Below, piece by piece: positions 13,905-21,802 of a stretch of 21,802 bases of DNA; position 1 is the stretch's first letter, and each line of letters begins with the position of its first letter. Below the pieces are notes generated by a model. It saw only the letters and a program-made list of their open reading frames with translations. It searched no databases and was not told the DNA's origin. This DNA comes from Bacteroidales bacterium (GTDB lineage: Bacteria > Bacteroidota > Bacteroidia > Bacteroidales > JAGOPY01): assembly GCA_030638325.1 (NCBI GenBank), contig DAOWEV010000237.1, forward strand, positions 1 through 21,802, written 5' to 3'. The position numbers were made by a program, and so were the translations under genes.

Positions 13905-15392
13905 ATGACAACCGATGCCGGGAACCCCAGGAATAATAACCACTTTGAGGAGTTTGCCCAGACTCTTGACAGTTGGATTGTTGATGAAAAAGCAGGATTT
14001 GAATTCATAAACATTTTGGGAAAGTTATATTATGATAAATCTATTGAGCTGATCCTTTTCAGGAGCCAGATCATTGACCGGTCCTCCAGCGTGATCCTAT
14101 ACAAGCATGCTTATTCCAAAAATACCGTTGGAAGAGCATTGCATATCCAGGATTCTTTAATTCTTGCGAGTGCCATATATGAACTGGATATCCCACCTGC
14201 CAGAATAGACATTGGCCGTTTGAATTTTGAATGGACACAGGAAGAAGATAATTATCCCGGCCCTGCTGAATTTGTTGCAGACAAACTTAAAGACCTGATA
14301 GGGAAAAAAGCACCCTACAACAAGCCTGTTGATGTCGTGTTATATGGGTTCGGAAGGATTGGACGACTGGTTGCCCGGGAGCTTATCATCCAGGGTAATG
14401 GTACACAGCTAAATGTAAGGGCTATCGTTACCAGGGGAAATGATCCGGAACAGATCGAGAAAAGAGCCTCTCTTTTACGTCATGATTCCGTACACGGACC
14501 TTTCAGGGGCGTGGCAGTCGAAGATGTTAAGGAAAAAACACTGACCATCAACGGACATACCGTTCACATGCTGGCAGCAAATGCCCCAGAAGACATAGAT
14601 TATACAGCTTATGGTATCCATGACGCCTTGCTGATCGACAACACCGGTATTTATAAAGACCGGGAAAGCCTCGGAAGGCATCTCAAGGCCAAAGGCATTG
14701 GTAAGGTCATGCTGACAGCTCCTGCCAAAGGTGATATTCCTAATATTGTGTATGGAGTTAATCACGATAACCAAGAAATTGACTACAAAAACGAAACCAT
14801 TTTCTCAGCGGCATCCTGTACTACAAATGCCATAGTTCCGGTGCTGTATGTGATTGAAGATAAGATTGGTATTGAAAAGGGGCACCTCGAAACAATCCAT
14901 GCTTATACGAATGACCAGAACCTCACGGATAATTATCATAAAAAACCCAGGAGAGGACGCTCGGCACCGATCAATATGGTTCTCACATCAACCGGGGCAG
15001 GAGGAGCTGCTGCAAAAGCCATTCCATCCCTGAAAGGCAAGTTAACTGCTAACGCTGTGAGGGTTCCTATCCCAAATGTTTCCCTGGCCATCTTGAGCCT
15101 GACACTTAAAAAGAAGACCACTTTGGAAGACTTTAATAAATTGCTCAGGGAAGCGGCATTACATGGAAACCTTGTTGAACAGATCCGGTATTCAGTTTCT
15201 CCGGAATCGGTTTCCACGGATTTCATCGGCGATAGCTGCGCCGGGATCTTCGACAGCCCGGCAACGGTCGTATCGGCAGATGGTAAAAACGTAGTCCTGT
15301 ACGTTTGGTACGACAATGAGTTCGGTTATACTATGCAGGTCTTCCGCCTTGCCAAGCATATTGCCGGGGTAACCAGGGTTAACTATTATTAG
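13905..15392 (+). CDS. gap: glyceraldehyde-3-phosphate dehydrogenase, long form with N-terminal extension
   Basis: This 495-aa protein carries a full GAPDH after an extension of about 140 residues. The NAD(P)-binding start is VDVVLYGFGRIGRLVAREL (142-160). The catalytic cysteine is in SAASCTTNAIVP (Cys305) and the base histidine in ETIHAYTNDQN (His332). Substrate-binding STGAGGAAAKAIPSLKGKL and the C-terminal WYDNEFGYTMQV are present. The extension (1-140) is mostly helical, not a signal peptide, and ends in a lysine-rich linker (LIGKKAPYNKP). Standard GAPDH is about 335 aa; long versions are known in some bacteria and their extension has no clear role. Whether it works in glycolysis or in the reverse direction, and with NAD or NADP, cannot be told from sequence. 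Confidence 0.93.
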   Translation: MTTDAGNPRNNNHFEEFAQTLDSWIVDEKAGFEFINILGKLYYDKSIELILFRSQIIDRSSSVILYKHAYSKNTVGRALHIQDSLILASAIYELDIPPARIDIGRLNFEWTQEEDNYPGPAEFVADKLKDLIGKKAPYNKPVDVVLYGFGRIGRLVARELIIQGNGTQLNVRAIVTRGNDPEQIEKRASLLRHDSVHGPFRGVAVEDVKEKTLTINGHTVHMLAANAPEDIDYTAYGIHDALLIDNTGIYKDRESLGRHLKAKGIGKVMLTAPAKGDIPNIVYGVNHDNQEIDYKNETIFSAASCTTNAIVPVLYVIEDKIGIEKGHLETIHAYTNDQNLTDNYHKKPRRGRSAPINMVLTSTGAGGAAAKAIPSLKGKLTANAVRVPIPNVSLAILSLTLKKKTTLEDFNKLLREAALHGNLVEQIRYSVSPESVSTDFIGDSCAGIFDSPATVVSADGKNVVLYVWYDNEFGYTMQVFRLAKHIAGVTRVNYY

Positions 15393-15530
15393 CCGGCAGT
15401 ATGGGGTGTGCAGTACACTGTAAAATTCCGCATCCCGCATTCTGCTCACGCCTTTAATAACTTTTAATAATTTATTCTGTTCTGCTGTTCGATTATCATT
15501 TGAATTGTATTATTTTGCAGCCTTTCTAAT

Positions 15531-15578
15531 ATGGGTAAACCCAGCATGTCAAAAGAAGACATTGGCCCTAAACGTTAA
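15531..15578 (+). other. possible 15-codon leader ORF upstream of pyrG
   Basis: ATG at 15531 (with a second in-frame ATG at 15546) opens a frame encoding MGKPSMSKEDIGPKR and a TAA stop, 39 bases before the pyrG start. A 12-bp perfect palindrome, ATTCTGCAGAAT (15591-15602), lies between the two. It could be a regulatory leader peptide, but a frame this short is readily found by chance. Confidence 0.2.
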
Positions 15579-15617
15579 TCTGCTGCAGTAATTCTGCAGA
15601 ATTAAACCAAATCATTG

Positions 15618-17255
15618 ATGTTGAAAGCAAAGTATATTTTCGTTACAGGGGGTGTTTCCTCTTCCCTCGGGAAGGGAATTATTTCTTCCTCCCTGGCCAA
15701 ACTATTACAGGCAAGGGGTTTCGCTGTTACCATCCAAAAACTTGACCCATACATAAATGTTGACCCGGGCACGCTGAATCCATATGAACACGGGGAATGC
15801 TACGTAACGGAAGATGGCGCTGAAACAGACCTCGACCTGGGGCATTATGAAAGGTTTCTGAATGTCCCGACCTCACAGGCCAATAATGTGACTACAGGCA
15901 GGATTTACCAGACAGTGATTGATAAGGAGAGGAAAGGAGATTATCTCGGGGCAACGGTACAGGTGATCCCACACATTACTGATGAGATAAAAAGAAGTGT
16001 CAAACTGCTTGGTGAGACCGGAAAATTTGACTTTGTTATCACTGAGATCGGCGGCACAGTGGGTGATATTGAATCCCTGCCATACGTTGAAGCAGTCCGG
16101 CAGATGCGGTGGGAGATGGGCGATGACTGTCTGGTGATCCACCTGACATTGGTGCCATACCTCGCTGCTGCCGGTGAATTGAAGACGAAACCAACCCAAC
16201 ACTCGGTAAAGACCCTGCTGGAGTCCGGGGTACAGCCGGATATCATCGTTTGCCGCACTGAAAGACACCTGAACCAGAATATCCGGAATAAGATATCATT
16301 GTTTTGTAATGTATCACCTTCTTCTGTGATCGAATCCATAGACGCTGAGACCATTTATGATGTGCCCATCCTGATGCTGGAAGAAAAGCTGGATGTTGAG
16401 CTGCTTAGAAAGACCAGGATGCCTGTTGGAAATGAACCCAAACTGAAGATATGGAAACAATTTCTGTACAAGCTGAAAAACCCGAAGGATACTGTAAATA
16501 TCGGGCTTATAGGTAAATATATTGAGTTGAAAGATGCCTATAAATCCATTAATGAGTCATTCATTCATGCCGGAGCTGCCAATGAGTGTGAGGTGAAAGT
16601 CCATCCTATACATTCCGAAGGGATTACGGATGCAACTGTTGCTGAAAAACTGAATGGCCTGGACGGGGTTCTGGTTGCGCCGGGCTTTGGAGAACGCGGA
16701 ATTGAAGGGAAGATTACAGCCATCAAATATGTCAGGGAGAACAAGATCCCGTTCCTCGGAATATGCCTTGGTATGCAATGCGCAGTTGTAGAGTTTTCCA
16801 GGAATGTGCTGGGTTATGAAGGAGCACATTCCACCGAGATCTTACCGGATACCCCATTTCCTGTCATTGATCTTATGGAAGATCAGAAAAAGATTAGCAA
16901 CAAAGGGGGTACCATGCGCCTGGGATCCTATACCTGCAAGATAAAGAAAGACTCAAAGCTGTATGCCATTTACCAAAAAGGAGAGGTGGCAGAAAGGCAC
17001 CGGCACCGGTTCGAGTTTAATAACAGATACCTGAATGAATTTGAAGAAGCCGGGATGAGGGCTGTCGGAATAAACCCAAATGAAAACCTGGTTGAAGTGA
17101 TAGAACTGAAAGGCCATCCATGGTTTATCGGCATACAGTACCATCCGGAATACAGAAGTACGGTGGCAAGCCCGCACCCCCTCTTCGTGCATTTTGTGAA
17201 AGCCGCATTAGAACATTCAGCAACCCTTAGGGTCACATCTGACCCTAAGGGTTAA
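15618..17255 (+). CDS. pyrG: CTP synthase PyrG
   Basis: This 545-aa enzyme makes CTP from UTP, ATP and glutamine. The synthase domain has YIFVTGGVSSSLGKGI with the P-loop (6-21), DPYINVDPGTLNPYEHGE (43-60) and EIGGTVGDIES (143-153). The class I glutamine amidotransferase domain has the nucleophile Cys383 in FLGICLGMQ and His509/Glu511 in YHPEYRS. I use the ATG at 15618 rather than the TTG one codon before it. The last 11 residues (ATLRVTSDPKG) lie after the normal family end and are written almost entirely by a perfect palindrome that also holds the stop codon. Confidence 0.97.
   Translation: MLKAKYIFVTGGVSSSLGKGIISSSLAKLLQARGFAVTIQKLDPYINVDPGTLNPYEHGECYVTEDGAETDLDLGHYERFLNVPTSQANNVTTGRIYQTVIDKERKGDYLGATVQVIPHITDEIKRSVKLLGETGKFDFVITEIGGTVGDIESLPYVEAVRQMRWEMGDDCLVIHLTLVPYLAAAGELKTKPTQHSVKTLLESGVQPDIIVCRTERHLNQNIRNKISLFCNVSPSSVIESIDAETIYDVPILMLEEKLDVELLRKTRMPVGNEPKLKIWKQFLYKLKNPKDTVNIGLIGKYIELKDAYKSINESFIHAGAANECEVKVHPIHSEGITDATVAEKLNGLDGVLVAPGFGERGIEGKITAIKYVRENKIPFLGICLGMQCAVVEFSRNVLGYEGAHSTEILPDTPFPVIDLMEDQKKISNKGGTMRLGSYTCKIKKDSKLYAIYQKGEVAERHRHRFEFNNRYLNEFEEAGMRAVGINPNENLVEVIELKGHPWFIGIQYHPEYRSTVASPHPLFVHFVKAALEHSATLRVTSDPKG
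17222..17253. repeat. perfect palindrome forming pyrG 3' end (terminator-like)
   Basis: Arms of 14 bp (AACCCTTAGGGTCA at 17222-17235 and its exact reverse complement at 17240-17253) flank a CATC loop. The hairpin overlaps the last 11 codons and the first base of the stop codon of pyrG. An AAAAATTG stretch follows instead of a T-run, so intrinsic termination is uncertain. The half-arm is itself palindromic (CCCTTAGGG-like), as often seen in dispersed palindromic repeats. Confidence 0.85.
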
Positions 17256-17297
17256 AAATTGTTTAATGACAGAATAAATTTCTAATGTGAATTGCCT

Positions 17298-17305
17298 TAT
17301 CTTTG
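17298..17305 (+). promoter_or_regulatory. -7-like element upstream of yidC
   Basis: TATCTTTG matches the Bacteroidota -7 consensus, 31 bases before the yidC ATG. No good TTTG lies 19 bases upstream, although TTTC (17279-17282) is at a shorter spacing. Confidence 0.5.
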
Positions 17306-17336
17306 CCAATCCAAATAGATTAACAGACAGACTGGT

Positions 17337-19271
17337 ATGAACAGAAATACGATCATCGGATTTATATTGATTTTTGGTATCCTGATTGGCTATTATTTTT
17401 GGATGGCCCCTTCCCAGGAAGAACTTGAAAAGAGAATACAAAAGCAGGATTCGCTGGCAATGGTGCAATACAAGCGTGATTCTATCGACATTGTCAGGGA
17501 ACTGGAACGGGTGGCACAGAAAGAAATTGAACAGGTTATTCAGGAAGAAGCCACTCCGGTCCAGGGCCAGGCAACAGATGATTTTGCATTAAGACAGGAC
17601 AAGTATGGGGTTTTTGCAAATTCGGCATCCGGCGAGGAGAAGGTTTATTATATTGAGAATGATCTTATTAAGGCTGGTATCACTACACTGGGAGGTAAAA
17701 TCATTTACCTCGAGCTAAAAGAATATCAAACCTGGGATACACTGCCGCTGATATTGATAGACGGCGATACTACCGTATTTGGTTTGACGTTTTTCTCAAA
17801 TAACCGCCTGTTGAATACCAATGATCTCTACTTTGAGCCATATTGGTATTCAAGTGACTGGGAAAATGACCATTATGAAGTAAGTGGCGATAAGCCTTTT
17901 CAGCTTGGAATGAGGCTTTATATTGACCAGGATGAAGCTGCAGTGAACAAGGACTCCTACATCGAATACCTGTACACTTTTAAAAAGGATGATTATATGA
18001 TCGACTTCGAAATGAAGTTTATCGGGATTGACAGGGTTATCGATGACACCAGGGGATATATTGACCTGGTATGGAGCACGAATCTCAGGAAACAGGAAAA
18101 AAGCATAGACCGCTTCAACGGCTCCACCATTTATTATAAGGTATATGAAGATGATGTTGACTACCTTTCTGAGACTGACGAAGATGAGGAAAAATTGAAG
18201 GACCGGATCCAATGGGCTTCATTTAAACAGCATTTTTTCTCATCGACTCTGATAGCTGATAAATATTTTTTCGATCCCATTCTCCGTATTCAGATAAATG
18301 AGAACCCGAAGAGTGACAGGTATCTTAAATCTACTTATATCAAAGTTGGTGTGCCTTATACCGGAGAAGCTGATCAAAATGTTGGCATGTCCTTTTATTT
18401 TGGCCCCAACAAGTATGATATCATGCGTAGTTACCATCTTGACCTGGAGCGGCAGATCCCGTTGGGCTGGAGTTTCTTCCTCCTGCAATGGATCAACAGG
18501 TATGCCGTTTTGCCGGTATTCGATTACCTCGGCAGTTTCGGCTGGAATTACGGCATCGTTATCCTGGTACTGACGCTCTTGTTAAAGACAGTATTGTTCC
18601 CGATCGCTTACAAAACTTATATGTCTTCTGCCAAAATGAGGGTTCTGAAGCCTGAAGTTGATGAACTGGCCAAGAAATTTCCTAAAAAGGAAGATTCCAT
18701 GAAGAAGCAGCAGGCGACAATGAGCCTGTATAAGAAGGCAGGGGTTAACCCCATGGCGGGGTGCGTGCCGATGTTGCTTCAGTTTCCTATCCTGATCGCA
18801 ATGTTCAGGTTCTTTCCTGCATCTATTGAATTGCGGCAGCAATCATTTTTATGGGCCACCGACCTGTCTACCTATGATTCTATAATGGACCTGCCTTTCG
18901 AGATTCCATTTTATGGTGACCATGTGAGTTTATTTACACTGCTGATGACGGCCTCAACCATGATATACACTTACCTGAATCAACAGATGATGACAACCGG
19001 GACACAGCAGATGCCGGGCATGAAAACCATGATGTACTTAATGCCTCTTATGTTCCTGGGGTTATTCAACAATTATGCCTCAGGTTTGAGCTATTATTAC
19101 CTCGTGGTTAACGTCATTACTTTTGCACAGATGGGAATCTTCAGACAGGTAGTCAATGAAGATAAGATCCACCAAAGGATACAGGAGCAAAAGAAGAAAC
19201 CGGCAAAGAAAAAATCATCCTTCCAGAAACGCCTGGAAGATGCTGCTAATAAGAGAGGGTATAAGAAATAG
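17337..19271 (+). CDS. yidC: membrane protein insertase YidC
   Basis: This 644-aa inner-membrane insertase folds and inserts membrane proteins alone or with SecYEG. An N-terminal helix (about 5-22) is followed by a large periplasmic beta domain (about 90-370) as in Gram-negative YidC. The conserved five-helix core starts near YAVLPVFDYLGSFGWNYGI. It includes LLLKTVLFPIAYK, the cytoplasmic hairpin with charged helices (KPEVDELAKKFPKKEDSMKK), NPMAGCVPMLLQFPILIAMF, and the final YLMPLMFLGLFNNYASGLSYYY. The tail is strongly basic (KKKPAKKKSSFQKR), which fits ribosome contact. The stop codon is directly followed by a heptamer array. Confidence 0.96.
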   Translation: MNRNTIIGFILIFGILIGYYFWMAPSQEELEKRIQKQDSLAMVQYKRDSIDIVRELERVAQKEIEQVIQEEATPVQGQATDDFALRQDKYGVFANSASGEEKVYYIENDLIKAGITTLGGKIIYLELKEYQTWDTLPLILIDGDTTVFGLTFFSNNRLLNTNDLYFEPYWYSSDWENDHYEVSGDKPFQLGMRLYIDQDEAAVNKDSYIEYLYTFKKDDYMIDFEMKFIGIDRVIDDTRGYIDLVWSTNLRKQEKSIDRFNGSTIYYKVYEDDVDYLSETDEDEEKLKDRIQWASFKQHFFSSTLIADKYFFDPILRIQINENPKSDRYLKSTYIKVGVPYTGEADQNVGMSFYFGPNKYDIMRSYHLDLERQIPLGWSFFLLQWINRYAVLPVFDYLGSFGWNYGIVILVLTLLLKTVLFPIAYKTYMSSAKMRVLKPEVDELAKKFPKKEDSMKKQQATMSLYKKAGVNPMAGCVPMLLQFPILIAMFRFFPASIELRQQSFLWATDLSTYDSIMDLPFEIPFYGDHVSLFTLLMTASTMIYTYLNQQMMTTGTQQMPGMKTMMYLMPLMFLGLFNNYASGLSYYYLVVNVITFAQMGIFRQVVNEDKIHQRIQEQKKKPAKKKSSFQKRLEDAANKRGYKK

Positions 19272-19341
19272 GCGTGAAGCGTGAAGCGTGAAGCGTGAAA
19301 CGTGAGAAATGAAAAGTGAAAAGTGAAAAATGAAAAATGAA
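19272..19341. repeat. heptamer tandem array GCGTGAA/AAGTGAA
   Basis: Ten units of seven bases start on the base after the yidC stop: four GCGTGAA, one ACGTGAG, then AAATGAA and AAGTGAA variants. It lies between yidC and the GT9 gene and ends 25 bases before the latter's start. Confidence 0.92.
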
Positions 19342-19366
19342 AGAGGTCATTGTTAAGTTCAGGTAA

Positions 19367-20353
19367 TTGCCATCATTTTTAATCATACAAACTGCTTCTA
19401 TCGGGGATGTTATCCTAACAACGCCGCTCATTGAAAAGTTACATCATTTTTACCCTGAAAGCCGGATCGACTTTTTATTAAAAAAGGGCAATGAAAGCCT
19501 TTTCAAAGGACATCCGAACCTGCACAGGATTATCGTTTGGGATAAAACACAGGATAAATACAAGAACTTCCGGAATGTGCTGCACAAGATCCGTGATCAG
19601 AAATACGATCATGTCATCAATATCCAGCGATTTGCCTCCTCCGGCATCCTGACTGTTTTATCAGGAGCAGGGCAGACTTCCGGGTTCGGGAAGAACCCCT
19701 TCTCATGGTTCTTTGGTAAAAGATTGAAACATTCTATCCGAAATGGAAACAGGCATGAAACTGAAAGAAATCTTAGCCTCATCAATCATCTTACAGACGA
19801 CAGCCATTATCCGTCCAGACTGTACCCGGCTGTGAGGGATCATGCCGCTGTATCTCAATATAAGACGGAACAGTACATTTGTATAGCTCCTGCATCATTA
19901 TGGTATACCAAACAATATCCACGGGAAAAATGGATTGAGTTCATAAAAGGTATTGAAGATAATTATCGCATATATTTTCTGGGTGCTCAAGATGATGTTA
20001 GATTGTGTGATAGTATTATAACTGAGTCAAAATATCCAAATGCATTAAATCTTGCCGGGAGGTTGTCATTTCTTCAGACTGCTGCCCTGATGCAGGATGC
20101 CCGGATGAACTTCGTGAATGATTCAGCCCCCTTGCATCTTGCATCTTCTGTAAATGCCCCGGTCACGGCGATCTTTTGTTCGACGATACCTGAGTTTGGA
20201 TTCGGGCCGCTTTCAGATGATGCTGTGGTTATCCAGACAAACAGGGAACTATCATGCCGGCCGTGTGGATTGCACGGCCTGAAGGCTTGTCCCGAAAAAC
20301 ATTTTGATTGCGCTTATACGATTGATAAAGAACAACTTCTTGTAAGATTATAA
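19367..20353 (+). CDS. glycosyltransferase family 9 protein (ADP-heptose:LPS heptosyltransferase-like)
   Basis: This 328-aa GT-B enzyme is likely to add a sugar to lipopolysaccharide core at the inner membrane. The N-terminal FLIIQTASIGDVILTTPLIE (4-23) has the conserved acidic residue after the glycine-containing loop (Asp14). The C-terminal half has APASLWYTKQYPREKWIEF and the donor-binding FVNDSAPLHLASSVNAP (249-265). A cysteine-rich patch (CRPCGLHG, then Cys308 and Cys315) is common in these proteins in Bacteroidota. The only possible start is TTG at 19367, because a TAA stands directly before it in frame and no early ATG exists; the protein begins as expected two residues before the first strand. 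The next gene, tsaC, starts two bases after the stop, so they are co-transcribed. Confidence 0.9.
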   Translation: MPSFLIIQTASIGDVILTTPLIEKLHHFYPESRIDFLLKKGNESLFKGHPNLHRIIVWDKTQDKYKNFRNVLHKIRDQKYDHVINIQRFASSGILTVLSGAGQTSGFGKNPFSWFFGKRLKHSIRNGNRHETERNLSLINHLTDDSHYPSRLYPAVRDHAAVSQYKTEQYICIAPASLWYTKQYPREKWIEFIKGIEDNYRIYFLGAQDDVRLCDSIITESKYPNALNLAGRLSFLQTAALMQDARMNFVNDSAPLHLASSVNAPVTAIFCSTIPEFGFGPLSDDAVVIQTNRELSCRPCGLHGLKACPEKHFDCAYTIDKEQLLVRL

Positions 20354-20355
20354 AA

Positions 20356-20919
20356 ATGGAAAAGGAAGTCCGGAAAGCGGTTGAGTATTTAAAAGCTGGA
20401 AAAGTCATCCTGTATCCTACTGATACCATCTGGGGCATTGGATGCGATGCAACCAATTTTAAGGCTGTCGAGAGAGTCTATCAGATCAAACACAGGGAGG
20501 AACGTAAAAGCCTGATCATTCTGCTGGATGATATGAAGAAACTGGAGCAATATGTTGAGTTTGTTCCGGAAATAGCATATGACCTGATCAGCAGCATAAA
20601 CACTCCTTTGACAGTCATATATCCGGAAGCAAAAAACCTCGCAAAAAACCTCATAGCTAAAGATAAAACCATAGCAATCAGGATCGTCAGGGAAATATTC
20701 TGTAAAGAAATGATCAGTATGTTTGGGAGGCCTGTGGTATCGACATCTGCCAATATCAGTGGTGATAACCCACCCCTGACATACGGCAAGGTTTCGGAAG
20801 AGATCCGGCAGGCAGTGGATTATTCAGTGGATTACAACCGGTCGGTTTTCCGGCAGACTAAGCCTTCCACTATCATCAAGATGCTGAAAAGCGGGGAGTT
20901 TAGTGTTATTAGACAGTAA
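20356..20919 (+). CDS. tsaC: L-threonylcarbamoyladenylate synthase (TsaC/YrdC-type)
   Basis: This 187-aa enzyme makes threonylcarbamoyl-AMP for t6A37 modification of ANN-decoding tRNAs. ILYPTDTIWGIGCDA (18-32) and IKHREERKSLIILLDD (44-59) form the nucleotide and threonine site, and STSANISGDNPP (129-140) is the other family hallmark. It is the single-domain YrdC form without the extra Sua5 domain. The stop codon and the last codon (CAG TAA) belong to the heptamer array that follows. It lies two bases after the GT9 stop and is likely translated from the same transcript. Confidence 0.93.
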   Translation: MEKEVRKAVEYLKAGKVILYPTDTIWGIGCDATNFKAVERVYQIKHREERKSLIILLDDMKKLEQYVEFVPEIAYDLISSINTPLTVIYPEAKNLAKNLIAKDKTIAIRIVREIFCKEMISMFGRPVVSTSANISGDNPPLTYGKVSEEIRQAVDYSVDYNRSVFRQTKPSTIIKMLKSGEFSVIRQ

Positions 20920-21003
20920 ACAGTTATCAGTTAACAGTAAACAGTTAACAGTTAACAGTTAACAGGAATCAGGATACAGAATACAGGAAACAGGAGACAG
21001 AGA
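20913..21003. repeat. heptamer tandem array ACAGTTA/ACAGGAA
   Basis: Thirteen units of seven bases (ACAGTAA, ACAGTTA, TCAGTTA, then ACAGGAA, ACAGAAT and ACAGGAG variants). The first unit is the end of tsaC including its stop codon. The array fills the gap to the nitrilase gene, which starts 17 bases after it. Confidence 0.92.
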
Positions 21004-21019
21004 TCAACAAATAGATAAT

Positions 21020-21802
21020 ATGAAGATAAGGGCGGGATTTATACAGTTTACACCGGTTTTGGGAGATGTTGAAAGGAATATTCAGCTGTTGAGGGATCTG
21101 TTACAGCAGGTCCGGGATGTTGATATTGTTGTATTGCCGGAACTGGCAGGCACCGGTTACAATTTCAGGTCGAGGCAGCAGGCATACGATCTGTCTGAAC
21201 AGTTGCCGGATGGGAGGTTCACCTCTTTCCTGGCAGAAGCGGCAAGGGAACTGCAATGTCATATTGTGGCCGGGATCAATGAGCGGGACGGGCGCCTGCT
21301 TTATAATACTGCCGTGCTGATCGGCCCTGAAGGCTATATTGGGAAATACCGGAAGATGCATCTGTTCATGAATGAAAAGGATATTTTCGAGCCGGGCAAT
21401 ACCGGCCTGCCCGTTTTCGATATCAATGGCTACAAGACCGGTATTCTGATATGTTTTGATTATTTAGCCCCGGAGATCTGGAGGATACTGGCCCAAAAGG
21501 GCGCCGACCTGATCTGCCATCCTTCAAACCTGCTTACCCGGAATGCTTTCATTTCAGTTCCCGGACATGCCCTTGTAAACAGGATATTTGTTATAACAGC
21601 CAACAGGACAGGGCAGGAGTATGACCTGGAATTCTGCGGTAACTCAATGGTTGTTAATCCTATAGGAGAGATTATTTGCCAGGCAGGAGGAACTGGAGAT
21701 GCAGTCCTTAGCTGTGAGCTGGACCTGGATCTGGCACGGGATAAATGGATCACAAGACGCAACCACGTCTTCCGTGACCGCCGTCCGGAAACCTATAGGG
21801 AA
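21020..21802 (+). CDS. carbon-nitrogen hydrolase (nitrilase superfamily), cut by window edge
   Basis: The 261 residues visible contain the Glu-Lys-Cys triad of the nitrilase superfamily: Glu41 in VVLPELAGTGY, Lys112 in GKYRKMHLF and Cys145 in ILICFDYLAPE. The start MKIRAGFIQFTPVLGDVERN is a typical first strand. These enzymes hydrolyse amides or nitriles in the cytoplasm. The closest kind cannot be settled, but it is an amidase-type member rather than a true nitrilase by its CFD motif. No stop codon appears before the edge. The length already approaches the usual 260-280 aa, so little is missing. The ATG at 21020 follows the heptamer array. Confidence 0.9.
   Translation, partial: MKIRAGFIQFTPVLGDVERNIQLLRDLLQQVRDVDIVVLPELAGTGYNFRSRQQAYDLSEQLPDGRFTSFLAEAARELQCHIVAGINERDGRLLYNTAVLIGPEGYIGKYRKMHLFMNEKDIFEPGNTGLPVFDINGYKTGILICFDYLAPEIWRILAQKGADLICHPSNLLTRNAFISVPGHALVNRIFVITANRTGQEYDLEFCGNSMVVNPIGEIICQAGGTGDAVLSCELDLDLARDKWITRRNHVFRDRRPETYRE

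Noticed and set aside
1..21802. Search for tRNA, rRNA and riboswitch signatures
   Set aside because: I found no tRNA T-arm/anticodon arrangement, no rRNA-like stretch and no riboswitch consensus in the intergenic regions by eye. A covariance-model search would be needed to exclude small structured RNAs.

Overview
The window looks like a chromosomal segment of a Bacteroidota bacterium, most likely an environmental Bacteroidales-type lineage. This rests on several things seen in the sequence. There is a TonB-dependent receptor with an N-terminal CarboxypepD-like domain. The primary sigma factor is short and lacks region 1.1. Promoters fit the Bacteroidota pattern TTTG-N19-TAnnTTTG, in front of rpoD, dapF and a small accessory gene. 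The genes themselves are of Bacteroidota type (DUF2279, long-form GAPDH, YidC with a large periplasmic domain). I see no rRNA, tRNA or CRISPR array.

Layout: 149-2554 (+) is the TonB receptor. 2608-6793 is a minus-strand block, read in the order mltG, DUF2279 protein, HAD hydrolase, acyl-CoA:acetate CoA-transferase; a pair of palindromes lies between the HAD and DUF2279 genes. 6794-9086 is an AT-rich accessory stretch with a small coiled-coil membrane protein, a GIY-YIG-like protein and a REP-associated tyrosine transposase (RAYT) bracketed by two triple-hairpin clusters. 9087-10586 (-) holds dapF followed by a GNAT acetyltransferase, separated by a long heptamer tandem array. From 10843 to the right edge all genes are on the plus strand: HtrA/Deg protease, rpoD, a 612-bp intergenic region with a nested palindromic element, long-form GAPDH, pyrG, yidC, a GT9 heptosyltransferase-like protein, tsaC, and a nitrilase-family amidohydrolase cut by the window edge.

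The protein-coding content is mostly housekeeping: envelope and peptidoglycan work (mltG, dapF, yidC, GT9, htrA), transcription (rpoD), nucleotide and tRNA metabolism (pyrG, tsaC) and central carbon or fermentation (GAPDH, CoA-transferase). The unusual signal is in the repeats. Five loci carry short tandem arrays with an exact 7-bp period but different unit sequences; three begin at or inside the 3' end of a gene and supply its stop codon or tail. There are also several distinct palindromic repeat families, one forming the C-terminus of PyrG, one forming a mirror-symmetric 228-bp nested element, and one associated with the RAYT. I do not see a convincing new defence or biosynthetic system. The RAYT/hairpin unit, the heptamer arrays and the nested palindrome are the best candidates for something poorly described.
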